Virus record (IMG/VR): IMGVR_UViG_3300042507_006289 | Coordinates: 1 to 30,628 of that record | Direction: 5' to 3' (one strand) | Source: a virus | Length of the DNA: 30,628 bases | Shown here: positions 16,901 to 23,068 of the stretch, in pieces | Numbering within the stretch: position 1 is the stretch's first letter | Layout: each line of letters opens with the position of its first letter | Translations under genes and position numbers: made by a program | The notes under the pieces: model-generated | Database searches by the model: none | What the model was told of the DNA's origin: nothing | The model's input: only the letters and a program-made list of their open reading frames with translations

Positions 16901-19571
16901 GTCGGCCCTCAGCCGCATGCGCGACAAAATCGACAGCTTGAGCCGACGCATGATCGAGGGCGGGTATATTCCGGAGACCCTGGTCCCCGTGTTCGATGAG
17001 AACATGGATATCTACCTCCACCGCGAATACCTCATTTTCCAAAACCCCGAGTGGAAAGAGAACATGCTCAACCCCAAAACGGAGGAGCAAGCCCGCGTCC
17101 GGGCGGCAGCCGAGCGTCTCTTTGTCGACCGGGCGGTCGCCGAGGAAGCTGTGCGTCTGCGTCGCATCGCCAAGGAACAGGGACAGCCGATCTCCAAGGA
17201 CGAGGCCAAGAAGCGCGCCAAGGCCAGCACTGACGTCATTGCCCGCCGGGCCAATGACCTGGCGCTGGAGTACCTGAGTGTGGCCGATGAAAATTCTCGC
17301 ATGTTCTTCATGGGCACTCTGCCTCCGGGCAAGCGCAACCTTTCGATCATCAAGGTGCGCGGTCAGATCCCGAAGGAGATCCGCGCGTTCTGGGGCGAGA
17401 TCAACGACGCCGAGACCAACTTTGCCCAGACCGTGGCCAAGATGTCAGCCTTCATGGCGCAGCACGACGCAGCTACCGAGCTTTTGCAGCACGGCATTGA
17501 AAACGGGTACATTTGGAAACGCGACCAGGACAACCGTTCGGTCTTTAATGGTGGGACCCGTAAATGGGATGTGATCTTGGCGGGCCAGCGTCAGACTGGA
17601 TTCGCGACCAAAGAAGACGCCGAAAAGTGGCGTTTGGCCGAGCTGCCCAAGGTGCAGGATAAACTGCAATCGGTCGCCCCTCCCGCAGGTTATACACACC
17701 TGATCAAGCCTGGTTCGGCCAACCCCAAAGCCATCGAACCCCTGAACGATGCGTATGGGCCGCCTGAGTTGGCTGAGGCTTTGGCTCAAATGGTTACGCC
17801 TAGGGAAAGCAGCGGCTTTTATCGCGGGGTGAGTTTCTTGACCGCGATGTTTATGGCTATGAAGACCGTGGGCTACTTCCCGCAAGCCTACGTACGCAAC
17901 TTCCTGAGCAACCCGTTTGGCCAACTGATCAGCGGCGGTATTAACGCTCAGAACTGGGGTAACATGCTTTCGGCTCTGCGCGAGGGCACGCGGGTGGCGC
18001 GGCTTAACTCAGGTCTGCGCGGAGCGATGGACAAGGTCGGGCCGACCCAGGAACTGCGCGAGAAACTTTTGCGCTTGGGTGTTTTGAGCGACAACCCACG
18101 CGGCACGATGCTTAAGGACCTCTACGAAAAGGGCATCGAGGGTCAGGCTATTCAGGAACTTTTGAACCGCAAAGATTTTAAGACCTTCGGCGAGAAGCTC
18201 GGAGTCAAAGCGGTGCAGACGGCTGACAAAGCGTTTCAAAAAATGGCCGATATTTATAACGGCATCGACGACCAGTGGAAAACTTTTGGTTGGATTATGG
18301 AGGTTCAAAACCAGCGCCGGGCACATCCGGACTGGACGCAGGACCGCGTCGAACAGAAGGCGGCCGAGAACATCCGCGACATGGTCTGGACTTACAGCAT
18401 GTCGCCGGAGATCACCAAGAACGTACGACGCATCCCAGTGCTGGCTCCGTTCATCACCTGGACCAGCGAAGTTATCCGCGCCACTTCTAACGCTGTAGCG
18501 ATCGCCAACGAAGAGATGCGGGTCGGCAAGGAGACCGGTAACAAGGCTATGTATCGCAACGGCATTAACCGCCGCGCCGGTCAAATTGCAGCTTTCACCG
18601 CGCTTCCCGCTTTGGCTTTGGCCATGCGTTCGATACTTGGCTACGACGAGGAAGACGAGGAAGCAGTGCGCTCGACACTACCTGAGTGGCAAAAGAACGC
18701 GCAGATTGTTTTGCTTCCAAGAAAAAGCGACGGCAAACAATTATTTGTTGATCTGAGCTACCTCGACCCGCTGCAAGTATTTAAGGAACCCGCGATCGCC
18801 ATGGTTCGAGCCATTCGAGGTGGCGATAACCCGTTTGATGTGGCGGCTGCGGGATTCACTGAAGCCCTGAAACCCGTATTCAGCGAGCAACTCTTTGCCG
18901 GGGCCATGTTTGACATCGCCCGCAATACCACGGCTGACGGCCGACGCATCTGGAATCCGACTGACACTGCGTCTAGCAAAACTTCGGCTATGATCTGGCA
19001 CGTCATTGAAAAGGGCGGCCCCGGCTTGGCTGTGGGCACCGTGCCCCGCATTTACAAGGCGGCGACCGGGACGGTCTCGCCTTCAGGCCGAAGCTTTAAT
19101 TTGTGGGCAGAAATTGGGGCTCCGATTTCCGGACAGCGCATCCAGGAAGTGGACGCACAGACTTCGTTGCGTCAAGCGGTCACGCGCTTCAAGTCTCTCG
19201 ACGCTGACTCTACTCAACTTCTCAGCAACTACATGACCAGTCGTGGCACGGTAAACCCTGGCGACATTCCGGCGGCGTATGACAATGCCAACAGAGCGAA
19301 ACGTGAGGCTTTCGAGGAACTGGCTAAGGTTTACAATTCGGCATTGCGTCTGGGCACTCCGGAGAACATTGCCCGCCAAACTTTGATGGGTGTGGGCCGC
19401 GACATGGGCTTATCCCGCGAAGACGCAGCCATGATCATCCGGGGCGACTACCAAAACTGGCGGCCATCTCGCCAGATGTTTGACCTGGCGCTTACCCGCG
19501 AAGGCGGGCGCGAGCGGATCAAGGCCCTGATGGATCACTTACGAGAAGTGAACCAACAAGAGCGGAATTAA
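10908..19571 (+). CDS. Giant internal virion / polyvalent-type protein (2887 aa)
   Basis: One uninterrupted frame of 8.7 kb. In order: a charged N-terminal helix region; Gly/Ala-rich hydrophobic stretches at about 163-211 and 245-298 that could insert in a membrane; a Pro/Ala/Thr/Gln-rich linker (about 460-820); a segment with SLDAPV (1162-1167) and LADE (from 1179) followed by an acidic run; a helical block with EEYIHMAE (H1458); an unusual more AT-rich segment (about 1618-1826); and a long helical C-terminal region with hydrophobic stretches near 2304-2330 and 2558-2578. The C-terminal part, including the segment RRIPVLAPFITWTSEV, resembles my recollection of LPD38-type C-termini of phage polyvalent proteins (not verified). 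Such proteins are carried in the particle and enter with the DNA. Catalytic activity is not established. Confidence 0.75.
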   Translation: MLRKPRSWVEIEESEDYKSLDPEKRLRLLDRWSSSVQQYGTATGALARDYNVSKLNEFRTQKTQEINSLLTPPEQPSLGKVISDQFLSGTRAWDQGLTAVSAASGLTDVDEAAQKISESERANQNVAQTEDMKKFQEAEGFVESAKQILTNPIDVALPLFAQSMGSQITPMIAGSAAGAAVGSVTGPGAAVTGLIGAGVGSGVGDAVVSFPDFIREKGYDLSDPEQVKAALNDPDVVAEAAKKSAARGLIVGATSAVGGAVAGKATAAGVAAAAGKSVGQRALTIGGASTADVAIQTGLEGLGEAGAQLASTGKLSPKDIAAEMFVQTPGQLAEVAIGTAARIKEVAPQTSAELEKKGIVKAQEAAIAAQNLDDLATDPKVQKVMESTTPPDSEERIDEQIDLLEEQVGLGSEGQQDSAAQLPQTQERPTPPTLLETTALPSQRTVTQTLPDVSVSALGVAGDQPLAEPAQAPAPEPTQAPGRYTPEGLAALSNEELAADETELSLAVNREATAATQPSEGARGQQQAQQLAEVSQEALNRVRAERQRRAGATVTDQSAPPEQTPAPAPQPQQPVAANAPAEPTPIQRITGPKRAANVSDETARKIQNREPLTGDEFGRAAVSFEFGDAIREYFPSGEGAVWVGREESERLGAQRNAGIAATSRRIDENIAAQQRAAATPPAPALLPPPQQPSQPPAPTVNVLPTGTDAALPPQRMAPQQLSDDTATAPVVDETGDVFSGVQGRPAVTATSATALPPAAPARPTATTSKPAAVETAPAPTPPAAVTTVPLTATETAPAPAPASAPSPAAPPVAPAPTPDAQTFEDSLVEEARSAGTNVTGRTSLEIKEAVKGKGWYPKTNINKVVAEIKDRVRQRREAEVATPTPAPALTSGPAPATPETAAQALPEPARQLIQENRNKGAVPTSATINTRFADAPVEQRQAIRREAVRQVAQDFGIAYSDDLDFNPDFDGNASIPVRVSATGTEPVFVNNPTVTAKQIDAGFTPVVPENQRASVAKGIEFDPDTGRVASAFARGVTVTRPGQLESAVKAQRPGTRVERSLTKDADIEREDAAMKTFTDEDKAEYEIVRQRLENMVPRSPQIAARFEQADMVAKAISKWAHQRALDKRRAKGERKNYTASQVWNFTMKDAGEDLKTLPMQVSLDAPVNETSGATRGENLADEADTDADTDTEDRGAFSAAAEEADSIEEGVARDEVTEGGTATTDRSGTGMTYSQAFNIVNNPRVRGQVGKGKTARNLRAEAQELLAAAEPMVETLDNDDVDYWDFKIEDFQNVDVGNPGTIISSSRQAKSPYIDQQRSWFEDVARAMGVRRASALTPEQHGTLARYFAEKYRPFFEDGNTTLPVDAVGQDLPELQARMAATDGAASEYRAVIDKLKAEFPGARVVFSASQNATAWYHPRYRDTIFVNPLLLEQELNGLTDSEATPFIRALMQEEYIHMAESQNIPREWVMAISQRLDDRVRQRVIDEYVAADMFDDPAERQAVIDSLDDYAIGSEYLRMLMQRMQSGRSTEDLSPQNLPQDILQRIMEMLQAVVRRLRAQLEVARDPVLAHTIRAIEAGTRKLAIQAEVNQLSPQDRATLVNDLATARDLFARPRAATTQSKSQSPNYAEEAAKVKPGKSYWINAEGRVIDVVAEDTDGKSATHGRYVRNWVDARIGKFFPGESEKETARRIETRARELMTQDPSLREELDQEAIELAYQEAVDLAEVLDQPVPDIDDFRADAARRLGPSDMAYNEAAIEAGWVRIAVPGKFSAEAPIQVQTRKGAVSSRTNSTINELKSLRNISVVEDGAITNKAVNRSDVGRMLQFIRSLPEPPTGPRFARPGNRIRGRRVGAPVRGKGGLWSNIKAIVTGDFSATKSQTGGWFSSGKLTPFERDIVQKPRQKIASEAAAAEFTIQEFRRAIKATYGKSPVPTETINRALGSTENPLTDTQMAELRKIRNKEEREAKKAEFKSLNRDAARADRATALGELPPKVASALSRMRDKIDSLSRRMIEGGYIPETLVPVFDENMDIYLHREYLIFQNPEWKENMLNPKTEEQARVRAAAERLFVDRAVAEEAVRLRRIAKEQGQPISKDEAKKRAKASTDVIARRANDLALEYLSVADENSRMFFMGTLPPGKRNLSIIKVRGQIPKEIRAFWGEINDAETNFAQTVAKMSAFMAQHDAATELLQHGIENGYIWKRDQDNRSVFNGGTRKWDVILAGQRQTGFATKEDAEKWRLAELPKVQDKLQSVAPPAGYTHLIKPGSANPKAIEPLNDAYGPPELAEALAQMVTPRESSGFYRGVSFLTAMFMAMKTVGYFPQAYVRNFLSNPFGQLISGGINAQNWGNMLSALREGTRVARLNSGLRGAMDKVGPTQELREKLLRLGVLSDNPRGTMLKDLYEKGIEGQAIQELLNRKDFKTFGEKLGVKAVQTADKAFQKMADIYNGIDDQWKTFGWIMEVQNQRRAHPDWTQDRVEQKAAENIRDMVWTYSMSPEITKNVRRIPVLAPFITWTSEVIRATSNAVAIANEEMRVGKETGNKAMYRNGINRRAGQIAAFTALPALALAMRSILGYDEEDEEAVRSTLPEWQKNAQIVLLPRKSDGKQLFVDLSYLDPLQVFKEPAIAMVRAIRGGDNPFDVAAAGFTEALKPVFSEQLFAGAMFDIARNTTADGRRIWNPTDTASSKTSAMIWHVIEKGGPGLAVGTVPRIYKAATGTVSPSGRSFNLWAEIGAPISGQRIQEVDAQTSLRQAVTRFKSLDADSTQLLSNYMTSRGTVNPGDIPAAYDNANRAKREAFEELAKVYNSALRLGTPENIARQTLMGVGRDMGLSREDAAMIIRGDYQNWRPSRQMFDLALTREGGRERIKALMDHLREVNQQERN

Positions 19572-19584
19572 AACAAAGGGTACG

Positions 19585-19647
19585 ATGGCCGCCAATGTCC
19601 AGAGCAAGGCAAAGACTAAAGCCTGGATCAAGACAGTGGCACGATAG
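19585..19647 (+). CDS. Possible 20-residue basic peptide
   Basis: In the 102-base gap after the giant gene, ATG at 19585 opens a 20-codon frame (MAANVQSKAK...VAR) preceded by AAAGGG at a plausible distance. It resembles in size and charge the 20-residue peptide at 20306. It is too short to judge by codon use, and the opposite strand has a competing 43-codon frame. Low confidence. Confidence 0.25.
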   Translation: MAANVQSKAKTKAWIKTVAR

Positions 19648-19673
19648 GTTACAGGTATTTTGGTTTTCATATT

Positions 19674-20267
19674 ATGTTGAGGTTATTACGTAGGGATGTG
19701 GTCCCGCACGGGGGTTGGGTTTACGCCCAGCCGCCCACGGGAACCGTCATTAAAGCACCGACATGGCAGGAACTTTTGCGGCGCGTTCGCCGTTTTCGAA
19801 TAGCGAACGGCATTCATGTCGAAAGAGATTTTGAGGAAGTGATGGGAGAGGAAATCTGCAAGCAGCAGAATTGGGGCTCCCCGACTTGTCAGGAAGAAGT
19901 GCCGCCAACTGTCGAACAGCGACAGTTGGGGACAATGGACGTGGTCAACTTTTTGAAAGTGCTCAAGCACTGGGTTTTCCATAACCCGGCGTTGGTCGAG
20001 TCGGAGGAGGCTGACCGGCGCGCGGCGATTTGCGCGACTTGCCCCTACAACGTGGACGCGGTCGGGTGCTTTGGCTGCACGAATATTGCAGGCATGATCT
20101 TTGACGTGGTCAAAGACCGGTCGACGCCTTACGATGGGCAGCTCAAGAATTGCCAGGTGTGTGGTTGTGTGAATCGTGCTCAAGTGTGGGTGCCCAAGGA
20201 AACCCTGGACAAAGGTGTGACAGCGGAGATGCGGGAAGATTTTCCCGTCCACTGCTGGAAGAAGTGA
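19674..20267 (+). CDS. Cys-cluster (probable zinc-binding) phage protein, 197 aa
   Basis: ATG at 19674; no Shine-Dalgarno sequence. The C-terminal half has C120-x2-C123, C132-x2-C135, C160-x2-C163-x-C165 and a final C194-W. This is the same order of Cys pairs and CGC element as in the 6721 protein, but with more ligands. The N-terminal ~85 residues are basic, with Pro/Trp residues. I recall similar sequences in phage genomes without a function. It is the last gene of the + strand block and is followed by a hairpin at 20271-20288. No enzyme motif seen. Confidence 0.65.
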   Translation: MLRLLRRDVVPHGGWVYAQPPTGTVIKAPTWQELLRRVRRFRIANGIHVERDFEEVMGEEICKQQNWGSPTCQEEVPPTVEQRQLGTMDVVNFLKVLKHWVFHNPALVESEEADRRAAICATCPYNVDAVGCFGCTNIAGMIFDVVKDRSTPYDGQLKNCQVCGCVNRAQVWVPKETLDKGVTAEMREDFPVHCWKK

Positions 20268-20270
20268 GAA

Positions 20271-20288
20271 GGGGGCCTTGCGGCCCCC
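20271..20288. terminator. Hairpin between convergent genes (likely bidirectional terminator)
   Basis: GGGGGCC, loop TTGC, GGCCCCC: seven-base-pair perfect stem immediately after the 20267 stop and about 18 bases beyond the end of the leftward lipoprotein frame at 20292 (and the mini-gene ending at 20306). The T-tract is poor on the + strand and moderate (TTCTCACTTCTT) on the - strand. Strong GC stem and placement between convergent blocks support termination. Confidence 0.7.
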
Positions 20289-20291
20289 GTT

Positions 20292-20609
20292 CTACTGTCT
20301 GGCGTCTAGCGGCGCTTCTTGATCGAAGGAGCTTTGACGGGTTTCATCGGTTTGGCTTTGCCTTTCATGTTGTTTCACCTCCTCTCTTAGTAATTTCCCG
20401 AAGTCGGGTTGATGGGTCCGCATCAGCGGATCGTAAATTGTTCCTGGCGGGGCCGTGAAACGGCGGTAGGTGTCGACGGCGTTGATCCACGAGGTTTCTA
20501 AGGGCGCATTCCATTCGTGGGCCGGTGGGAAGTTGTGCGGAGCGGTGTGCTTCCAGTTGGTGTCGGCACAGCCGACTAGAAGCCAGGGGACCAGGGGTAG
20601 AAATCTCAT
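20292..20609 (-). CDS. Small lipoprotein, possible o-spanin (105 aa)
   Basis: Starts at an ATGA overlap with the 20606 stop. The N-terminus is a short hydrophobic segment ending in a lipobox (LLVGC, Cys14), as expected for signal peptidase II processing. Only one basic residue precedes the hydrophobic part, so it is a weak but plausible signal. The rest is polar, with a charged, helical C-terminal half. Outer-membrane spanin is one possibility since small lipoproteins of this size are common in phage lysis cassettes, but no i-spanin is adjacent; other lipoprotein roles are equally possible. A separate mini-gene (20306-20368) lies in another frame inside its 3' part. Confidence 0.5.
   Translation of the reverse strand: MRFLPLVPWLLVGCADTNWKHTAPHNFPPAHEWNAPLETSWINAVDTYRRFTAPPGTIYDPLMRTHQPDFGKLLREEVKQHERQSQTDETRQSSFDQEAPLDARQ
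20306..20368 (-). CDS. 20-residue strongly basic peptide, nested gene
   Basis: ATG at 20368 opens a 20-codon frame with about eight Lys/Arg and no acidic residues (MKGKAKPMKP...KKRR). It is preceded by a perfect AGGAGGT (20377-20383) eight bases upstream, the strongest ribosome-binding site in this block. It lies inside the lipoprotein gene (20292-20609) in a different frame. Function unknown; a nucleic-acid or anionic-partner binder is only a guess from charge. Confidence 0.55.
   Translation of the reverse strand: MKGKAKPMKPVKAPSIKKRR
20377..20383 (-). promoter_or_regulatory. Strong Shine-Dalgarno site inside the lipoprotein gene
   Basis: ACCTCCT on the + strand reads AGGAGGT on the - strand, eight bases before the ATG at 20368. 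It falls within the lipoprotein codons and decides that the nested 20-residue frame is likely translated. Confidence 0.6.
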
Positions 20610-20800
20610 TCTGCGATGTCAAAGGTGGGGTTAGGCAGCACACGAAACTGCTCGGTGCGAAAGTGGCGGATGACTCCGTCTTTCTCCAGAACCACAGCGA
20701 AGACGTCGTTGGCGAACGTGCCGCCGTCGCGCACATACATGAGCCAGCCGTAGCCGATGTCAGTTTTCACCGGCACAGGGTTTTTGAATTCATGGATCAT
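20606..20800 (-). CDS. Conserved small phage protein (64 aa)
   Basis: I start it at the ATG at 20800, which overlaps the previous stop (ATGA); an upstream ATG at 20848 lies in the previous gene. It has a compact beta-rich pattern, with V.VKTDIGYGW then FAVVLEKDGVIRHFRTEQFRV. This kind of short protein (VKT..G.GW...HFR..QIRV) is familiar from uncharacterised phage proteins. No Cys, signal peptide or catalytic residue was seen. Linked by overlaps to the glycosyltransferase before and the lipoprotein after it. Confidence 0.6.
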   Translation of the reverse strand: MIHEFKNPVPVKTDIGYGWLMYVRDGGTFANDVFAVVLEKDGVIRHFRTEQFRVLPNPTFDIAE

Positions 20801-21492
20801 GGGACCAGGCGTTTGATCTCTTCTTCGTGATTCTCCAGGCCGTCCCAAGACCGGAACTGACGGACGAAGACCAGACCGTTGTGCGGGTTCATCCAGGCGA
20901 ACTTGTCGCGGTGTTTCTCGTAGGCGTAAGCGCCCAGCACATTGAACTCGGAGAAGCTGCGGTAGGGCCGGTTGGTGATGTATTGTTCGAGCGACATGCC
21001 GTGGCGCTCTTCGAGGAACTGCCGCACTTCGACGTGCAGCCAGCGCGGATACATGAACGGGTGCCGCCGCATGAACTCATACTTGGGCTCCCAGCCCAGC
21101 ACTTCGGTCACGATGGGTTGCCAGGGTTCGCGTCCAACTGTTTCGTAGGGCTCGTAGTAGACGATCGGCTTGCCATCAACCATGAGCGAGAGTGGGGACA
21201 TGGGCTTGAGGAGCACGGTGTCTGAGTCCCAGTGCAGGATGTATTCGGCGTCGGAGTAAACGTCGGCCATGAGCTTGCTGATTTGCTGACCCAAGTAGTC
21301 ATCGCCGTAGATCGGACACTCGTGAACTTTTTCAGCGGTCAGGTGCGCCAGGAGGTGGCTGTCACCCGCAGGCACAATAATATGGTAGTTGCGGATTCCA
21401 TGGACGTGGCGGTGCAGGGAACGAAGGGCGTAGGCGAGCCAGCCGAAATCGCCGCGATAGGAACGAAGGACTAGGTCTGTGACGGGGTGCAT
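20797..21492 (-). CDS. GT-A-type glycosyltransferase-like protein (231 aa)
   Basis: An N-terminal Rossmann-like half (TDLVLRSYRGDFGWL, then HIIVPAG) leads to D89-S90-D91 in the HWDSDTVLLKP motif, the metal/nucleotide-sugar binding DxD of GT-A fold glycosyltransferases. The overall style is close to DUF6492-type phage/bacterial glycosyltransferases. It overlaps the methyltransferase gene by about 22 bases and the next gene by 4. Substrate is not visible; candidates are sugars on phage DNA, a virion protein or a host surface glycan. Length is short but plausible for this family. Confidence 0.7.
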   Translation of the reverse strand: MHPVTDLVLRSYRGDFGWLAYALRSLHRHVHGIRNYHIIVPAGDSHLLAHLTAEKVHECPIYGDDYLGQQISKLMADVYSDAEYILHWDSDTVLLKPMSPLSLMVDGKPIVYYEPYETVGREPWQPIVTEVLGWEPKYEFMRRHPFMYPRWLHVEVRQFLEERHGMSLEQYITNRPYRSFSEFNVLGAYAYEKHRDKFAWMNPHNGLVFVRQFRSWDGLENHEEEIKRLVP

Positions 21493-22127
21493 AGAATATC
21501 GTATTGAGGACCACGGTCTTCCGGGTAGCAGGTGACGTCGTATCTGAATTCTTTTTCAATGAGCCAGTGCAGGTCGGACGGCGTCTTTTTGCGCCCGGCT
21601 AGGGCGCTCTCGTTGACTTCGACCCAAAGGACCGGTTTGTGCTGAGAGATGGTCTGGTGCGCGCCAACCAGGGCTTCATGTTCGCAGCCTTCGATATCGA
21701 GTTTGAAGAAGTCCAGCCGCCGGAGGTTCAGGGAGTCCAGGGTCGAGAGGGAAACTGAGCCGGTTCCCGAGCCAATTCGGCTCGCCCCGGCATTTTTGTC
21801 GAAGTGGTAGTCAGCCAGGAAGTCATGGTCAGAGAGCCCGGCATTGAAGGTCACGGCCTGCGGGCAGTTGTGGCAGAGGCAGGAGTAGGCGGCGGGGTTG
21901 GGTTCGAAGGCAAAGACTTTGCCTCCGGGGCCTACGGCTTTGAGGTAAGCGATCGTGTGGTCGCCAATGAAGGCCCCGGCATCCACGACCCAGTCGCCTT
22001 CTTGGATGTGTGGCAAGATTAAGCCGATTGAATAGACATCGTGGTCTAGACGGCGCTCTTCTTCAACCCACTTGGAGATGTGGGTGTCGCCCTCGATGAC
22101 CGCGATGCCGTTGTCCAGTATCTTCAT
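21471..22127 (-). CDS. FkbM-family SAM-dependent methyltransferase (218 aa)
   Basis: Class I methyltransferase motifs are clear: motif I VVDAGAFIGDHT (47-58), FAFEPNP (72-78), and the FkbM signature FFKLDIEGCEHEAL (140-153). The family methylates hydroxyl groups, often on sugars. It lies directly upstream of the glycosyltransferase with an overlap, and both may act on the same glycan or glycosylated target (inference). Start ATG overlaps the previous gene stop (ATGA). Confidence 0.85.
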   Translation of the reverse strand: MKILDNGIAVIEGDTHISKWVEEERRLDHDVYSIGLILPHIQEGDWVVDAGAFIGDHTIAYLKAVGPGGKVFAFEPNPAAYSCLCHNCPQAVTFNAGLSDHDFLADYHFDKNAGASRIGSGTGSVSLSTLDSLNLRRLDFFKLDIEGCEHEALVGAHQTISQHKPVLWVEVNESALAGRKKTPSDLHWLIEKEFRYDVTCYPEDRGPQYDILCTPSQT

Positions 22128-22390
22128 ATCGTGTAGCTGCTGTTCAGGAACATGGGCGTGCGCGGTCCGAGGTAGGCGCAGGAGATATTGAAGTCGAAAT
22201 ATTCGACCGCATCTTCGGGGGACATGTCGCGTCTAAGCACTTGAAGAACTCGAACAGTGTCGTAGACGACAACATCATTGCCGTCGGTTTTCTGCGCGAC
22301 GCCCAAAATGGCGTAGTCAAAATCTGAGCCGTCCAGAAACATAAGTTCTGGACCAAAGGTTTCGGATAACTTTTCACGAAGGTTGATCAC
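22124..22390 (-). CDS. Conserved phage hypothetical protein (88 aa)
   Basis: Starts at a GTG overlapping the previous stop (GTGA). Contains the string AVEYFDFNISCAYLGPRTP, which I recall in variant form from many phage small proteins of unknown function. It is mostly alpha/beta with no Cys pair, membrane segment or catalytic motif. It overlaps the methyltransferase start by four bases and may only share its operon. Confidence 0.65.
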   Translation of the reverse strand: MINLREKLSETFGPELMFLDGSDFDYAILGVAQKTDGNDVVVYDTVRVLQVLRRDMSPEDAVEYFDFNISCAYLGPRTPMFLNSSYTI

Positions 22391-22557
22391 TCAATACCGG
22401 CGAACTTGGAGAACTTGGTGGAGGCTAGGACACGGGCGCGTCGCTCCACGCGCTCTTCGTACTCGCGCCGGAACTCGCTCCATATGAAACGAAGAGCGAC
22501 CGTGAGGACTATCCCGACAGTAATCCCGCAGATAAAAGCTCCCATAGCTTCACTCAT
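22387..22557 (-). CDS. Single-pass small membrane protein (56 aa), possible i-spanin or lysis factor
   Basis: ATG at 22557 overlaps the previous stop (ATGA). An N-terminal hydrophobic segment (about residues 5-25, MGAFICGITVGIVLTVAL) is followed by a highly charged helix rich in Arg and Glu. This resembles small anchored phage proteins, including i-spanin-like ones, but is shorter than most. Its neighbour upstream is a second small membrane protein, so a lysis function is possible but unproved. Confidence 0.55.
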   Translation of the reverse strand: MSEAMGAFICGITVGIVLTVALRFIWSEFRREYEERVERRARVLASTKFSKFAGIE

Positions 22558-22700
22558 CTGGTCGCCAGGAAATACAGCCCAATGTTACTGAAAGCGTAGC
22601 CCGCGTAGGCCATACACATGCCTGCGTTGCCCTTGACCCCCTGTTCCAGGGAGACATAGGCGTAGATCAGGCCGGTCAGGATTATCAGGGTTCCGGACAT
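22554..22700 (-). CDS. Small two-segment membrane protein (48 aa), possible holin-like
   Basis: ATG at 22700; stop overlaps the start of the next gene (ATGA at 22554-22557). Two hydrophobic stretches (SGTLIILTGLIYAYVS and AYAGYAFSNIGLYFLA) are separated by a polar turn with LEQGVKGN. Tiny hydrophobic proteins of this sort can act as holins, but no experimental family match is visible. No Shine-Dalgarno sequence; preceded by CGGTAAACCTTTT. Confidence 0.5.
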   Translation of the reverse strand: MSGTLIILTGLIYAYVSLEQGVKGNAGMCMAYAGYAFSNIGLYFLATR

Positions 22701-22882
22701 AAAAGGTTTACCGGGGACGATGAGCGCTCACCTTTTCAGCGCACGGGTTGCCAAGGTTGCGGCTCACCATACGGTGCCCTCCCGACCTCGATGTGGCGCC
22801 CACCGTTCTGCGACTAAGGCCGAACCTCTGTCTCCCGATGTGGCGCTCATCCGTCTTACTACACTGCCCGGTAAAATCATTT
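22701..22882. other. 182-base gap with imperfect repeats, no convincing gene
   Basis: On the - strand two short frames (38 and 20 codons) and a 72-codon frame running through the region are open, but none has a good start signal or a recognisable product. Three similar blocks occur: CGATGAGCGCTCACC (22718-22732), CGATGTGGCGCCCACC (22789-22804) and CGATGTGGCGCTCATCC (22836-22852). They contain the palindromes GAGCGCTC and GGCGCC. They could be protein-binding sites or a small RNA region. Confidence 0.35.
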
Positions 22883-23065
22883 TCAGACCAACGCTTTACC
22901 CCGCACAAGGACACTGACGGCGGCACGCAGGAGTATCCCGGCCAGAATAAAACGTCCTCCGGGGGTCAGGGCTTTGGCGTAAAAAGCCGGTTCTTCTGTT
23001 TTAAGCGGGTAGGTCGGTTTGGGTTTACGACTACGTTTTGTTTTTGGTTTTGTTTTAGCTGTCAT
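22883..23065 (-). CDS. Lys/Arg/Pro-rich small membrane protein (60 aa)
   Basis: ATG at 23065, three bases after the previous gene stop. The N-terminal ~30 residues are strongly basic with prolines; then GGRFILAGILLRAAVSVLV forms a hydrophobic stretch with one Arg, which may be a single membrane segment. A charge-bearing cytosolic tail followed by a membrane anchor would fit a small phage membrane regulator. Function not recognised. Confidence 0.5.
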   Translation of the reverse strand: MTAKTKPKTKRSRKPKPTYPLKTEEPAFYAKALTPGGRFILAGILLRAAVSVLVRGKALV

Positions 23066-23068
23066 AAA

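Noticed and set aside
19539-19670. A 43-codon frame on the - strand with a long hydrophobic stretch
   Set aside because: It overlaps the end of the giant gene, has no ribosome-binding site, and hydrophobic antisense frames of polar coding sequence are common. The + strand 20-codon frame explains the gap as well.
22720-22917. A 65-codon + strand frame
   Set aside because: It lies opposite the - strand block, has no start signal and gives no recognisable product.
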